NCBI GenBank assembly: GCA_002412765.1
Contig: DHVR01000005.1
Coordinates: 143,196-207,195 of the forward strand
From: Leptolinea sp. UBA5203
Lineage (GTDB): Bacteria; Chloroflexota; Anaerolineae; Anaerolineales; Anaerolineaceae
Direction: 5' to 3'
Length of the DNA stretch: 64,000 nt
Part shown: one piece after another, positions 43,200 to 52,912 of the stretch
How positions within the stretch are numbered: position 1 is the first letter of the stretch
How the letters are laid out: each line of letters starts with the position of its first letter
Made by a program: the position numbers and the translations under genes
The notes under the pieces: model-generated
The model's input: the letters and a program-made list of their open reading frames with translations, nothing else
Databases searched by the model: none
What the model was told of the DNA's origin: nothing

Positions 43200-43616
43200 T
43201 CAGATCTCCTCTTCAAAAATGAAAACAAACATGAGGGTCACACCGGCTACGACAAAAAAGACTCCCAGATCAAAAAAGAATGGCGTGCCGAGATGGAAGG
43301 AGGCGTTTCCGGGAGTTGGAATTTTGAACCACACTCCAGTCAGGAAGGGTTTTCCCAATAATATGGGGATCAATCCGCTCGTAAGTGCTAATAATAAGCC
43401 TGATCCAATGAGGATGCGTGGATCGAAGGATAAAACTTGTCTGGCGCGTTTTGCGCCATAAGCAATGGTATATAACGAGAGACTGGCTGCAGCAATTAAC
43501 CCGGCAGCAAAACCGCCTCCTGGTTCGTTATGGCCACGAAGGAATGTATACACAGAGAATAAAAGCAGTAAAGGCAATAGATAACGTATCGTTACTCGGA
43601 GAATAAAGGAATTCAT
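43200..43616 (-). CDS. mnhB: Mrp/Mnh antiporter subunit B
   Basis: A 138-residue protein with four helices and the MnhB signature FLRGHNEPGGGFAAGLIAAASL, followed by ALTSGLIPILLGKPFLTG. It overlaps mnhA by ATGA and lies 2 bases from mnhC. Confidence 0.93.
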   Translation of the reverse strand: MNSFILRVTIRYLLPLLLLFSVYTFLRGHNEPGGGFAAGLIAAASLSLYTIAYGAKRARQVLSFDPRILIGSGLLLALTSGLIPILLGKPFLTGVWFKIPTPGNASFHLGTPFFFDLGVFFVVAGVTLMFVFIFEEEI

Positions 43617-45919
43617 TTGTTGATCTCCTTGTTATCTTTTCTGCTGCGTAATTTTAGCAATGCTAACACGCCCATGGCGGCAATTGCTAAAACGGTTATT
43701 TCTCCGAGTGTGTCCAACCCTCTAAAATCGATCAAGATCACATTAACTACGTTTCGGCCATGTCCAATTAGGTAGGCATTCTCAGCATAATAATGTGAAA
43801 TCGGCGGAAAAATTTGCCTGCCCAATGACGACAAGATTAACATGGTCATTAACACACCGGTGAACAAGGCGATAATCACATCTCGGATCCTTGCATGCCG
43901 GGAACTGAAATCTGCAAAACGAGGCATATGATAAAAAGCGACGACGAATAAAATAACAGTAAGAGATTCAATAAGAAATTGAGTCATAGCCAGGTCAGGA
44001 GCGCCAAACAACAAATACAGTAAAGCGATGCAAAATCCAATTGCACCCATCGAGGCAACTGCTGAGAGACGAGATTTTGAGATTGCAGCGTTAAACGCAG
44101 CAACGATAATGATTAACACCAAACCGATTTCGTAAAATCTTGGTGCCAATAATTGCCGGGGTAGTTGCCATCCACCTTTCAATAGAAGGGTTAAACCAAC
44201 CCCTCCGACCACAGAGACAATGATCGTTGATAAGTAATATCTTAAATACCCGTTTTGTAATTTATCAATGATCATAGAGGAGGTTTTAAGTAGAAATTTC
44301 CATGATAGCTGGTAAACCTTTTCGGGGCCAGGCAATTGATACAGCTTTTGCACCATTTGCCTTATAGGAGAAATAAATAGATAAACTCCGATTCCAACAA
44401 AGAGTGTCATTAAACTTAAAGTGAATGCGGGGGTAAGCCCATGCCAAAGCGTAAGTTTTATGCTGGTAGCTTGGTTAATGGTTGTGTTAACCACTGCTTG
44501 TATTATCTCGCCACTTCTGGCTACGAAAATTCCGGCCAACAATCCACCAACTGCAAGAATGAGGGGGCCGATAACCATGACAGGTGGTGCTTCATGAATC
44601 GTCTTTTGTGAGGATATTGAAATCTCGGCAGGGCGTCTCCAGAAGCTGCTAACAGATACAAGAGCTGCAACAATCACGTTTGCTATAGCCGCGAAAATAA
44701 CGGAAGCAAGCATCCATGGATTGGCAAGTAAAACCCTTTCATAGAGTAGTTCTTTTGCTATAAATCCAAAAAATGGTAAAACACCTGCCATAGATAGGGC
44801 AGCGAAAGCGGCTGATATCGCAGTAATGGGCATTTTTCTTCCCAAATTGCCTAATAGGCGGATATCGCGAGTTCCTGCTTCATGGTCGATGGAACCGGCG
44901 ATCATGAATAGTGCGCCTTTATAAAAAGCATGTGCGACAATCAAAACAATAGCTGCTTTTACAGCTACAGGATCACCAAAACCCAACAGCAGAGTCATCG
45001 TTCCGAGAGCTGATATGGTTGAGTAGGCCAGCAAGCGCTTCAGATCAGTCTGTCCAAGTGCAAGGAAAGCACCAATGACTGTAGTGAAGACCCCCACAAT
45101 CACAATCACATGCTGCCATTCCGGTGTGCCTCCCAAAATGGGCAAGAGGCGAGCCAACAGATATACCCCAGCTTTTACCATGGTTGCTGAATGTAGAAAC
45201 GCACTGACAGGGGTAGGGGCTTCCATAGCGTTGGGAAGCCAAAAATAGAACGGGAATTGGGCTGATTTTGTAAATGCACCCACAAGCACCAGGATCAACG
45301 CTGGTAGATAGAGAGTATTGTCGCGCAGTAGTTGGCTGGATTTCACTAACTCTGAGATTTCATACGTTCCACTAATCTCCCCTATTAGCACAAATCCGGC
45401 GAGCATCACCAACCCCCCAAGCCCGGTAACCAGCAAGGCCTGCAAAGCGGCATCTCTTGACCTCTGTTCATCATGCTTGAAACCTATAAGGAAGAAAGAA
45501 CTTAATCCAGTTAATTCCCAGAAGATAAATAGAAGAATCAAATTATCGGCCAGTACTACACCGAGCATGGCTGCCATAAAAATAAAAAGCCAGAAATAAA
45601 AGCGCCCCAGGTCTTGATGCCCTTTCAGATAGCCGCTGGCATACAAGCTTACAAAACAACCAATTCCAGTAATCAATATCGCAAATAAGAGGCCGAGATT
45701 GTCAAGGTTGAAGGAGAGTGACAGGCCAATCTGTTCTCCCCACGGCACATAAACACGAAGAGATTCGTCAACCCTGGTAAAAAGTAGAAAACCAAAGAAA
45801 ATAACCTGTACAAAAGGTAAAGCTGACAAAAAAAGGCTTGATTTGTTAGGCCATCGTTTTATCAACCATGGAGCTATTAAAGCTGCAATAAATCCTGCAA
45901 GAACTACTATTGGAATCAT
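43613..45919 (-). CDS. mnhA: Mrp/Mnh antiporter subunit A
   Basis: A 768-residue protein, close to the usual length of about 800. The NuoL-like part has FWLPNAMEAPTPVSAFLHSATMVKAGVYLLARL and DLGRFYFWLFIF. The C-terminal part carries MbhD/DUF4040-like (YLLFGAPDLAMTQFLIESLTVILFV) and MbhE-like (VNVILIDFRGLDTLGEITV) segments. It is the first gene of the operon; AAAGGCGA precedes its ATG. The complex exports Na+ or K+ in exchange for protons, giving alkali and salt tolerance or coupling to redox enzymes. Confidence 0.95.
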   Translation of the reverse strand: MIPIVVLAGFIAALIAPWLIKRWPNKSSLFLSALPFVQVIFFGFLLFTRVDESLRVYVPWGEQIGLSLSFNLDNLGLLFAILITGIGCFVSLYASGYLKGHQDLGRFYFWLFIFMAAMLGVVLADNLILLFIFWELTGLSSFFLIGFKHDEQRSRDAALQALLVTGLGGLVMLAGFVLIGEISGTYEISELVKSSQLLRDNTLYLPALILVLVGAFTKSAQFPFYFWLPNAMEAPTPVSAFLHSATMVKAGVYLLARLLPILGGTPEWQHVIVIVGVFTTVIGAFLALGQTDLKRLLAYSTISALGTMTLLLGFGDPVAVKAAIVLIVAHAFYKGALFMIAGSIDHEAGTRDIRLLGNLGRKMPITAISAAFAALSMAGVLPFFGFIAKELLYERVLLANPWMLASVIFAAIANVIVAALVSVSSFWRRPAEISISSQKTIHEAPPVMVIGPLILAVGGLLAGIFVARSGEIIQAVVNTTINQATSIKLTLWHGLTPAFTLSLMTLFVGIGVYLFISPIRQMVQKLYQLPGPEKVYQLSWKFLLKTSSMIIDKLQNGYLRYYLSTIIVSVVGGVGLTLLLKGGWQLPRQLLAPRFYEIGLVLIIIVAAFNAAISKSRLSAVASMGAIGFCIALLYLLFGAPDLAMTQFLIESLTVILFVVAFYHMPRFADFSSRHARIRDVIIALFTGVLMTMLILSSLGRQIFPPISHYYAENAYLIGHGRNVVNVILIDFRGLDTLGEITVLAIAAMGVLALLKLRSRKDNKEINK

Positions 45920-46283
45920 TAATCTATCGCCTTTCGGTAATCATTAAAGAATACATCCGTCGTCTGACAGACATCATAGATAGGGGTAGATAACAAGCAA
46001 ATCAAAAAATGTGGATTGTGAATTTGCGATCAACCTTTACCCATGAAATTCTTCAGTCAGAATGGTCTACAATGCTAGTACCATAAATAAAGCGGGCAGC
46101 CATCCATAAGAAATATACATAGGACAATGAGCAGGCAAAGGTTTCTTATCTTTTGCGCCCATCTAATAATTTTACCATTATTCAATACTCATTATTACGC
46201 AGAATTTACTCACTATTAATCATGCTATAGGTATGTGAACTTAATGAACCTAAACCAACACATATCTATTACTCTTGAATAAA
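45920..46283. other. Spacer upstream of the antiporter operon
   Basis: No gene. It must contain the promoter for mnhA on the minus strand. A short palindrome GTCTGTCAGAC lies at about 45972-45982. Otherwise nothing notable. Confidence 0.4.
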
Positions 46284-46727
46284 TTAATTATCACTTACGG
46301 GTGAAATGGACTTATGCCGGGTGCGAGCTTTCTTTTGTAGATAATAGGCTGCTGAAAGTGAAAATACAATGGCCGCAATCGCAAAGAGCGAGTTTGAAGA
46401 ATACTCTTTTACATCGATGATAACGACTTTACGAGCTACCGCTATCAAAGCAACCTCAAGTACAATCTCAACATGGACCTCATGATCATCCAGATAAGCG
46501 CGAATAGTTTCAAGTAATTCGACACCAATCAATATCAGCATGAAGAAACCAAAAATATCTAATAGTTCAGTGATTTCAAGCAAATAATTGGGAGGGGTGA
46601 AAATATCCAAAATCAACATGCGCCCAAGCTGGAAGGTAGATAATATGATCACAACGACCATCATGATGATCAAACTGCCCACTATCAACCGCTCGAAAAA
46701 CTTGAATACCATTTCAATACCTTTCAT
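46284..46727 (-). CDS. PsiE family membrane protein
   Basis: A 147-residue protein with four membrane segments and the PsiE pattern: FFERLIVGSLIIMMVVVIILST, then YLLEITELLDIFGFFMLILIGVELLETIRAYL and HVEIVLEVALIAVARKVVII. GGAGG precedes the ATG. PsiE-type proteins are phosphate-starvation-induced in enterobacteria, but their function is unknown. A decayed copy lies at 50905-51150, behind a matching micropeptide and oxidoreductase gene. Confidence 0.88.
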   Translation of the reverse strand: MKGIEMVFKFFERLIVGSLIIMMVVVIILSTFQLGRMLILDIFTPPNYLLEITELLDIFGFFMLILIGVELLETIRAYLDDHEVHVEIVLEVALIAVARKVVIIDVKEYSSNSLFAIAAIVFSLSAAYYLQKKARTRHKSISPVSDN

Positions 46728-46799
46728 CTTATGCTAACCTCCAAAGAATATTTCGTTTGGATGATCAATCGTAACCTGTAATTAACTCCCAATTTTACA

Positions 46800-46892
46800 T
46801 CAGCCTTGCTGATGGATAGCGAAGAGTAAAGCCACTAAAACAACGATTACTCCAATTGAAATCGACAACCAAGTAGCAGCATGCTGACGCAT
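46800..46892 (-). CDS. 30-residue single-helix membrane micropeptide
   Basis: ATG 46892 follows GGAGGAATT. The 30-residue product starts MRQHAATWLSISIGV and is one hydrophobic helix ending HQQG. A homologue of identical length (MRQKVATWLALSIGV...LQQS) is at 51211-51303, in the same position between an oxidoreductase gene and a PsiE gene. Codon changes between the copies preserve the protein pattern, supporting a real gene. It may be a small subunit or stabiliser of the membrane oxidoreductase. Confidence 0.7.
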   Translation of the reverse strand: MRQHAATWLSISIGVIVVLVALLFAIHQQG

Positions 46893-46901
46893 AATTCCTC
46901 C

Positions 46902-47230
46902 TTAGACCAGAGTAAACCTTTCTGAGTGAAAATCATCCATCGGAACACCAAGCTGGTTGAGTGCTTTTTCCACAGCATCCATCATGGGACCTGGTCCACA
47001 GATGAAGGTTTCCATACGTTCCGATTTATTTTTGATGGCAAGTTCTGCTTCAAGATTTCAATAGTTTCAAATCCTTTGTCACCAAGGCATCCTTCTGATG
47101 GTGATTCAAGCACATGCACAATCCTTATGTTCAACTTATGAGAAAACTCATCTATCTCTTCCAAAAAAGTGGCATTCTCAAGGGTTTTTGTTGGCGTAAA
47201 TTAAGGTAAGATTTCGTGTATCCTTTCGGT
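46902..47230 (-). pseudogene. 3' remnant of a ferric-reductase-like oxidoreductase gene
   Basis: Read on the minus strand, this matches the end of the intact gene at 51313-52641: FLEEIDEFSHKLNIRIVHVLESP, then after a frameshift GPGPMMDAVEKALNQLGVP and FHSERFTLV. Only about the last 100 codons remain. It is followed by a micropeptide and an intact psiE gene, mirroring the other copy where psiE is the decayed part. Confidence 0.85.
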
Positions 47231-47523
47231 GAACTAGTGTTCGCCGCCTGGGCCTTTATGTGTGATCGGGAAATCGTCATCCTGGATTTCTATTAAGTCA
47301 TCTTGGGCGGTTTCATATAGGCGGGTAGGTTATGTATTTTCTCCTGATTCAGAGGTACTTATTCGACACGCACTAGTCCGGTAAATGATCAATGTAATCA
47401 GGAAGAGTAAGACGACATACCTTTTAGATTACAGGCATTGTCATCCTTTCAGATCACAATGCCTTTCATTCTCGATGCATGGGGATGATTGTTTTGATTT
47501 TTATGTTCTTTCTTCCCACGCTT
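47231..47523. other. Gene-free debris
   Basis: No intact gene. On the minus strand about 47236-47330 reads as sense codons (YETAQDDLIEIQDDDF...GPGGEH, stop), possibly the end of another lost gene. Otherwise AT-rich and featureless. Confidence 0.3.
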
Positions 47524-50271
47524 TTACATCGTCCGAGTTCTTGATAAGCGTTGGACCAGCTTTCGTAATTCATCCGCAATGAAGACAGAACTCGACACCA
47601 ACACAATCATAGCCCAATCGGACAAACTAAGTGGAACGGTTCCCAATGCGGATTGCATAAATGGCACATGCTCTGCTGCCAATTGTAGCGAAATTGATAC
47701 TAGGATCGCTCCGATCAGAAAAGGATTCTTAAACAAACCTAATTGGAATACCGACTTTGATCTTGATCGGCAGTTCAGTGAGTTGAACACCTGGAACATA
47801 GCCAATGTCGTAAAAGCTATGGTTTGAGCATAGATCAAACTACCTTGGTTGCTTGCTCGTTGAAACATAAATAATGTACCTGCGGCCATGAATATGGCGA
47901 CAAAAATGATATTCCATAGAATTTCCTGGTTAATAATGCGAGCCTCGGGTTTACGAGGCGCTTCCTCCATGACATCGCCTTCTTTTGGCTCTAATGCCAG
48001 GGTGATATCCAGGATTCCATCTGTGACCAGGTTGACCCACAAAATTTGCACGGGGGTGACGATCAATCCTTTTGAAGAAAATAGAATCAATGAACTAAGC
48101 AGGGTTAAATCTTCTCCAATATTGGTTGCCAATAAAAATTTCACTACTTTTCGCACATTTTGAAAAATGACTCGACCCTCTTCAACTGCATTAACAATGC
48201 TGGCAAAGTTGTCGTCCGTAAGTACCATTTCTGCCACATCTTTGGTAACATCCGTACCTGTGATTCCCATGGCTACGCCAATTTGTGCTGCCTGTAAGGC
48301 GGGTGCATCATTCACGCCATCTCCTGTCATGGCAACAACGTGTCCCAGGCGCTGTAATGATTCTACAATGCGATGTTTATGTTCTGGAGCAACCCTGGCG
48401 AAAACAGCCGTATTGTTGATTATTTCATCCAATTGTTGGTCATTAAGACCTTGTATTTCGGGGCCAGTAACCACAAGTTCATTTTTTTCGATGATTCCAA
48501 CTAGACGGGCTATGGCTTCACCTGTGATTTTGTGGTCGCCGGTCGCCATAATGACTCGAATGCCAGCACGCTTGCAACGCCGAACTGCTTCCATCGCTTC
48601 GGGACGAGGTGGATCCATCATTCCGATGAGTCCCACAAAGATTAAATCAACGGGGTGTCCATATTCAAGGGCTTCTTTGAGTGTGGCTACATCCTCTGAT
48701 GCAATCACTTGATATGCCAAACCCAAAACGCGCAGAGCGTCCCTGGCCATGGCTTCATTCTCAACAAGGTAGGTTTTACGATTTTCTTGTTCGAATTCAA
48801 GGGTTTTAGATTTTTTGGTCACATAGTTGCAACGTTCGAGAATTGTCTCTGGTGCGCCCTTTACAAACACCCAAATCTGGTTGTCCTTCCCTTTGTGAAA
48901 AGTAGCCATAAATTTCGTTTTTGAATTAAATGGCACTTCATCAATGCGATGATATTCGGCTTCGAGGGCTTCTTTCGTTAATCCAGCCTTGGCGGCAGCT
49001 ACAACCAGCGCGCCTTCAGTCGGATCGCCACGGATTTCCCACTTCTCACCTTCTTCCTCTTGATGTTGCACCAAACGCGCATCATTGCACAAAGCTCCTA
49101 TTTTTAAGGCCAGGCCCGTATCATGGTCATTTCCGATGTCTACTGTTTCCCCATTCTGTTCAAACTGTCCAATGGGCTCATACCCGACACCGGTGATGTG
49201 TGTTTTGTTGGGGCCTGCTTTGATTTCTTTCACAGTCATCTGATTGGTGGTCAGGGTTCCGGTCTTGTCAGTGCAAATTACGGTTGCCGCGCCCAGGGTA
49301 TCAACTGCCGGTAGCTTTCGAATGATGGCTTTCCGTTTCGCCATGCGGTTAACCCCTACAGCCAGGGTGATGCTCATGACGGCAGGTAATCCTTCTGGAA
49401 TGGATGAAACTGCTGAAGCAAGCGCAAACAGGAATATTTCTTCAAGCGGAAGACCGACAATCAGTCCCAGTATTACAGTGAGAGTGGCCACGCCGATTGC
49501 CAAAAACCCTAACTTTTTACCCAAATCCAGGGTTTGTTTTTGTAGAGGAGATACCGCTTTATCCGTTTCTTTGATTAATTTAGCGATCTTTCCCATCTCA
49601 GTTTTAGAACCAGTGGCGTAGACGATTGCACGACCACGGCCATTTGTTACGATTGTCCCGCTATAAACTAAGTTCGTGCGATCAGAAATGGGTAAACTCT
49701 CATTTAGCAGAGCTGCCACAGTTTTACGGGTGGAAAGAGACTCGCCAGTTAACATTGCCTCTTCTACTTCCATGTTGGCCACTTCGATTAATCGTGAGTC
49801 TGCGGGAACCTTGCTGCCTGCATCAAGTAATATGATATCTCCAGGCACAATTTCAGTGGTTGGTATGCGCATTTCTAAAGACATACCCTCAGACGTTTTC
49901 CGAATTACTTCCGCTTCTGGGGCGGCCTGAGCCTTCAATGATTCCAACGCTTCTTCAGCGCGATACTCCTGAAAGAAACCAATAAGCGAATTAACTAGGA
50001 TGACAACAGCAATAACAATCGCATCTGCAGTTTTTCCGGCAATAATGGAGATTAATGCTGCTGCCAGCAGAACATATACTAATGGATTTTTTACCTGTGC
50101 CCATAAAATGGCAAGTTTACTGACTTTATGCCCACTTCCAATTTCATTTGGCCCTATTTCTTGTTGACGCCGCTTTACCTCCACAATTTCCAATCCATTG
50201 GGAGTTGAATACAAGGCTGCATAAATTTCTTCAAGAGTTAAAGTGTGCCACGCTTGATCTTGGTTTGTCAT
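47524..50271 (-). CDS. P-type (P2A, Ca2+-like) cation-transporting ATPase
   Basis: A 915-residue P-type ATPase with the full domain set: N-terminal cation-ATPase domain (TLEEIYAALYSTPNGL), actuator TGES motif (LTGESLSTRK), membrane motif ASAVSSIPEGLPAVM, phosphorylation site ICDKTGTLTTNQM, ATP-binding KGAPE, hinge TGDGVNDAPALQAAQIGVAMG, and six C-terminal helices. The PEGLP motif and overall pattern fit the Ca2+-pump-like P2A group, but Na+ or K+ pumps share them. AAGGAG precedes the ATG. Neighbours are a CBS protein and stress-related membrane genes. Confidence 0.93.
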   Translation of the reverse strand: MTNQDQAWHTLTLEEIYAALYSTPNGLEIVEVKRRQQEIGPNEIGSGHKVSKLAILWAQVKNPLVYVLLAAALISIIAGKTADAIVIAVVILVNSLIGFFQEYRAEEALESLKAQAAPEAEVIRKTSEGMSLEMRIPTTEIVPGDIILLDAGSKVPADSRLIEVANMEVEEAMLTGESLSTRKTVAALLNESLPISDRTNLVYSGTIVTNGRGRAIVYATGSKTEMGKIAKLIKETDKAVSPLQKQTLDLGKKLGFLAIGVATLTVILGLIVGLPLEEIFLFALASAVSSIPEGLPAVMSITLAVGVNRMAKRKAIIRKLPAVDTLGAATVICTDKTGTLTTNQMTVKEIKAGPNKTHITGVGYEPIGQFEQNGETVDIGNDHDTGLALKIGALCNDARLVQHQEEEGEKWEIRGDPTEGALVVAAAKAGLTKEALEAEYHRIDEVPFNSKTKFMATFHKGKDNQIWVFVKGAPETILERCNYVTKKSKTLEFEQENRKTYLVENEAMARDALRVLGLAYQVIASEDVATLKEALEYGHPVDLIFVGLIGMMDPPRPEAMEAVRRCKRAGIRVIMATGDHKITGEAIARLVGIIEKNELVVTGPEIQGLNDQQLDEIINNTAVFARVAPEHKHRIVESLQRLGHVVAMTGDGVNDAPALQAAQIGVAMGITGTDVTKDVAEMVLTDDNFASIVNAVEEGRVIFQNVRKVVKFLLATNIGEDLTLLSSLILFSSKGLIVTPVQILWVNLVTDGILDITLALEPKEGDVMEEAPRKPEARIINQEILWNIIFVAIFMAAGTLFMFQRASNQGSLIYAQTIAFTTLAMFQVFNSLNCRSRSKSVFQLGLFKNPFLIGAILVSISLQLAAEHVPFMQSALGTVPLSLSDWAMIVLVSSSVFIADELRKLVQRLSRTRTM

Positions 50272-50447
50272 TTTGTCACTCCTTATGTGAATGGATATCT
50301 AAAAAACCTTACAAGATAGGGGTGCAAAAACATTTTTCTCATAATACAATCCCCCAACTGTTTTATGAGGTTGTAGTGCCATCCCGTTTCCACCTAAAGC
50401 AAGGCTCTGATCTCCATGCATAAACACAGACAGCTACTAAGTATTCA

Positions 50448-50882
50448 TTACTGCAAGCCAGTGATATACCCCTTAAGTTGTTCTACTAAAAATTCTAATT
50501 CATCAATTAAATCTTTTACAACGTCACCAATGGAAACCATACCGATCACTTTACCATCATCGATAACTGGTAAATGTCGAATCTGGTTCTCTGTCATCAA
50601 GCGCATACAATCTCTTACTGACTGAGTGGAAGTTACGCTAATTAAATCCTTGGTCATAACTTCACTTATGTCAAAATCTTGCGGATGTTTATCGGAAAAT
50701 CCAACTTTACGGGCATAATCTCGTTCCGTAAAAATACCCACAGGTTTTCCGTTTTCCATGACTAACAGCGATCCAATTTTCTGATCAGACATCAGTTGCA
50801 TTCCATCTAGAACAGTTGCCGCTCTATCAATCGTCCAGACCTGATAACCTTTACTTTTCAGAATTTGATTTACATTATTCAT
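50448..50882 (-). CDS. Tandem CBS domain protein
   Basis: A 144-residue protein made of a CBS pair: DGMQLMSDQKIGSLLVMENGKPVGIFTERDYARKV and SVRDCMRLMTENQIRHLPVIDDGKVIGMVSIGDVVKDL. AAAGGAGG precedes the ATG. CBS pairs bind AMP/ATP/SAM and control partners in trans; this one may regulate the adjacent P-type ATPase or the redox enzyme. No effector domain is attached. Confidence 0.92.
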   Translation of the reverse strand: MNNVNQILKSKGYQVWTIDRAATVLDGMQLMSDQKIGSLLVMENGKPVGIFTERDYARKVGFSDKHPQDFDISEVMTKDLISVTSTQSVRDCMRLMTENQIRHLPVIDDGKVIGMVSIGDVVKDLIDELEFLVEQLKGYITGLQ

Positions 50883-50904
50883 CGTTCCTCCTTTCCTTTA
50901 TCTG

Positions 50905-51150
50905 ATTGATAAATTTAACGCAGAGTATCAGACCGTGTCATGACACCAATCAGTACCAACATGAAGAAATTGAACATATACAGCAATCCGGTGACATCAA
51001 GCTAATAGTTAGGTCGGGCAAAAAAAACACTATACCAAGATGCACCCCAGTTGAAAGGTGGACAACAGGATCAGCACAATCATCTTGATGATCATGCTCC
51101 CAACGGTCACAAGTTCATATGGTTTAAAACCTTTCCTATACCTTTCACCT
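50905..51150 (-). pseudogene. Decayed psiE copy
   Basis: Minus-strand sequence resembles the intact psiE: ELVTVGSMIIKMIVLILLSTFQLG is followed by stops and frame changes, then NFFMLVLIGVM in another frame. It corresponds to ERLIVGSLIIMMVVVIILSTFQLG and GFFMLILIGVE of the gene at 46284. The pseudogene occupies the position psiE should have in the duplicated module. Confidence 0.8.
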
Positions 51151-51210
51151 TATTGAGTATTCCACATAGATGATCAAAAAATATCCCTTTTTGGATTTAC
51201 AACCCATGCA

Positions 51211-51303
51211 TCAGCTTTGCTGTAGGAATGCAAAGATTAATGCCACAAAAATCACAACGACACCAATTGAGAGTGCCAACCATGTAGCCACCTTTTGACG
51301 CAT
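51211..51303 (-). CDS. 30-residue single-helix membrane micropeptide, second copy
   Basis: ATG 51303 preceded by AAGGAGAAAAT, 9 bases after the oxidoreductase stop. The product (MRQKVATWLALSIGV..., ending FLQQS) has the same length and layout as the peptide at 46800-46892: MRQ-xx-ATWL start, one hydrophobic helix, QQ near the end. Tight spacing implies cotranscription with the reductase. Confidence 0.72.
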   Translation of the reverse strand: MRQKVATWLALSIGVVVIFVALIFAFLQQS

Positions 51304-51312
51304 ATTTTCTCC

Positions 51313-52641
51313 TTAAACCAGGTCAAACCGCTCAGAGTGAAAATCGCCCATAGGGACACCAAGTTGGATGAGTGCTTTTTCCACTGCATCCATCATGGGT
51401 CCTGGACCGCAATTGAAAACTTCCATTGCGTTCAGGTCGCGTTTTTCAGGTAAGATTCGCTTCAACATTTCAGTTGTGACAAAACCTTTTTCGCCATTCC
51501 AACCCTCCGGTGGTGATTCAAGTACATGGACTATCTTAATATTCAACCTTTGAGGCAATTCATCTATCTCCTCAAGAAAAGTGGCTGTCTCAAGGTTTTT
51601 ATTGGCATAAACAAGGGTCAGAGGTCGTAAATCTCTCCGGTCTGCTAATGTGCGCAGCATTGACATCATCGGAGTGATTCCAATACCCCCGGCGATGAAA
51701 ACGAATTCCTTCGAATTAGGATGGCGATCAATGCTGAAGGATCCAAATGGACCATCTACATAAATACGTTGTCCACGGGTTAGGTCCTTAATGCGCCTAG
51801 TGAAATCTCCCAGTTCTTTTATCGTGAACGCCAGTTGAGACGTTTGTTCAGCACTACTCGAGATAGAAAATGGATGCTCATGGTCTTGAAAGGGGGAATT
51901 CCATGCTGTGATCCAGGAAAATTGGCCGGGTTGGAAACGAAAACCATCGTGATTCACTGGTCGCAAAATAATTGTCCAGGTATTCCCGCGTTCAGAAATC
52001 ACATCTTCAACCAGATATGGTTTTCGCAGTAATAAAAATGGTTTAATAACCCGAACCCATGCTAGCACCCCGACCCATAAAGCACCATAAATACCCCAAA
52101 AGAGTTGTTTCCATAATGTGTTGAGGTAGTACCCTCGTAATTCGATGTGGACCAAAGCCAACGTTAATGCTGCAATTGCCAGAATACCATGCCAAATACG
52201 CCACTGATCATATTCAAACCGAATTTTCTTCCGCCATATGGATAAACTGATCAAAGCCATGAATAAAATGATGGCTGCCACGCCAAACCTGGCTGCCCAA
52301 GGTGCTGTGGCCAGGTTGAGCAGGTTTAGATATTGAGGGTCAAAAATAAAAAGCATCAAAGGATGGGCGGCGATCAAAGCGAAGGTGACCAATGAAATTT
52401 GTCGGTGGAAGAAATAAACAATATCGCTGCCATAAGGTGATTTGATGACTTTGAATCTGGCAGTGAGAACGAACTGCAATCCCACCATAGCAAAGCCACA
52501 AAAGCCTAAACCGACGGAGAGATCTCGCCAAAGTTCACGTCCGGCTGGCCGGGGACCCGCCATTAGCGTCAACAATGGTGCAAGTGTAATGAGTATGTAT
52601 ATGCTAATCCAAAAAAATCCTTGCAAGAATCGCTTTTTCAA
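51313..52641 (-). CDS. Ferric-reductase-like membrane oxidoreductase (FAD/NAD binding)
   Basis: A 442-residue protein starting at TTG 52641, with GTGAGGAAG upstream. The N-terminal half has six helices (ferric reductase-like transmembrane domain), with histidines in IAAHPLM and WRIWHGILAI suitable for haem. The C-terminal half is FNR-like: FAD motif HPFSISSS, GDFTRRI, NAD motif AGGIGITPMMSM and CGPGPMMDAVEKAL. It moves electrons from NAD(P)H through FAD, perhaps haem, to an external acceptor. A micropeptide gene follows. A truncated duplicate is at 46902-47230. Confidence 0.9.
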   Translation of the reverse strand: MKKRFLQGFFWISIYILITLAPLLTLMAGPRPAGRELWRDLSVGLGFCGFAMVGLQFVLTARFKVIKSPYGSDIVYFFHRQISLVTFALIAAHPLMLFIFDPQYLNLLNLATAPWAARFGVAAIILFMALISLSIWRKKIRFEYDQWRIWHGILAIAALTLALVHIELRGYYLNTLWKQLFWGIYGALWVGVLAWVRVIKPFLLLRKPYLVEDVISERGNTWTIILRPVNHDGFRFQPGQFSWITAWNSPFQDHEHPFSISSSAEQTSQLAFTIKELGDFTRRIKDLTRGQRIYVDGPFGSFSIDRHPNSKEFVFIAGGIGITPMMSMLRTLADRRDLRPLTLVYANKNLETATFLEEIDELPQRLNIKIVHVLESPPEGWNGEKGFVTTEMLKRILPEKRDLNAMEVFNCGPGPMMDAVEKALIQLGVPMGDFHSERFDLV

Positions 52642-52653
52642 CTTTGTTCTTCC

Positions 52654-52797
52654 TCACTTATTTGATGTCATTAATTTAGGTTTAGTTGATTGAAGAGATG
52701 CATCCCATTCTTCTTTAAAACATAATCCCTTACTGGACTCGATGACAAGTTTGCCAGCCTGGTGTTCGATATTGGCATTGGAACAACGAGAAGATCA
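52654..52797 (-). other. Possible 3' gene fragment before the oxidoreductase
   Basis: About 46 sense codons on the minus strand (NANIEHQAGKLVIESSKGLC..., then LMTSNK and stop TGA at 52656-52654), 12 bases before the TTG of the oxidoreductase. Stops lie directly upstream, and no start with a ribosome site is visible. Probably the remains of a cotranscribed gene. Confidence 0.3.
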
Positions 52798-52912
52798 AGA
52801 AAATTGAGTTTAACGAAATTGCTATTGATTATTTGCTTGTCTCCTTGTCTATTTTAACTTCTCATATAGGTTGCTTTCTATAGCTGAAGGTTGTGACACA
52901 TATGGATGTAAT

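Noticed and set aside
47579..49930. Several plus-strand frames across the P-type ATPase
   Set aside because: All are shadows of the intact 915-residue ATPase on the minus strand.
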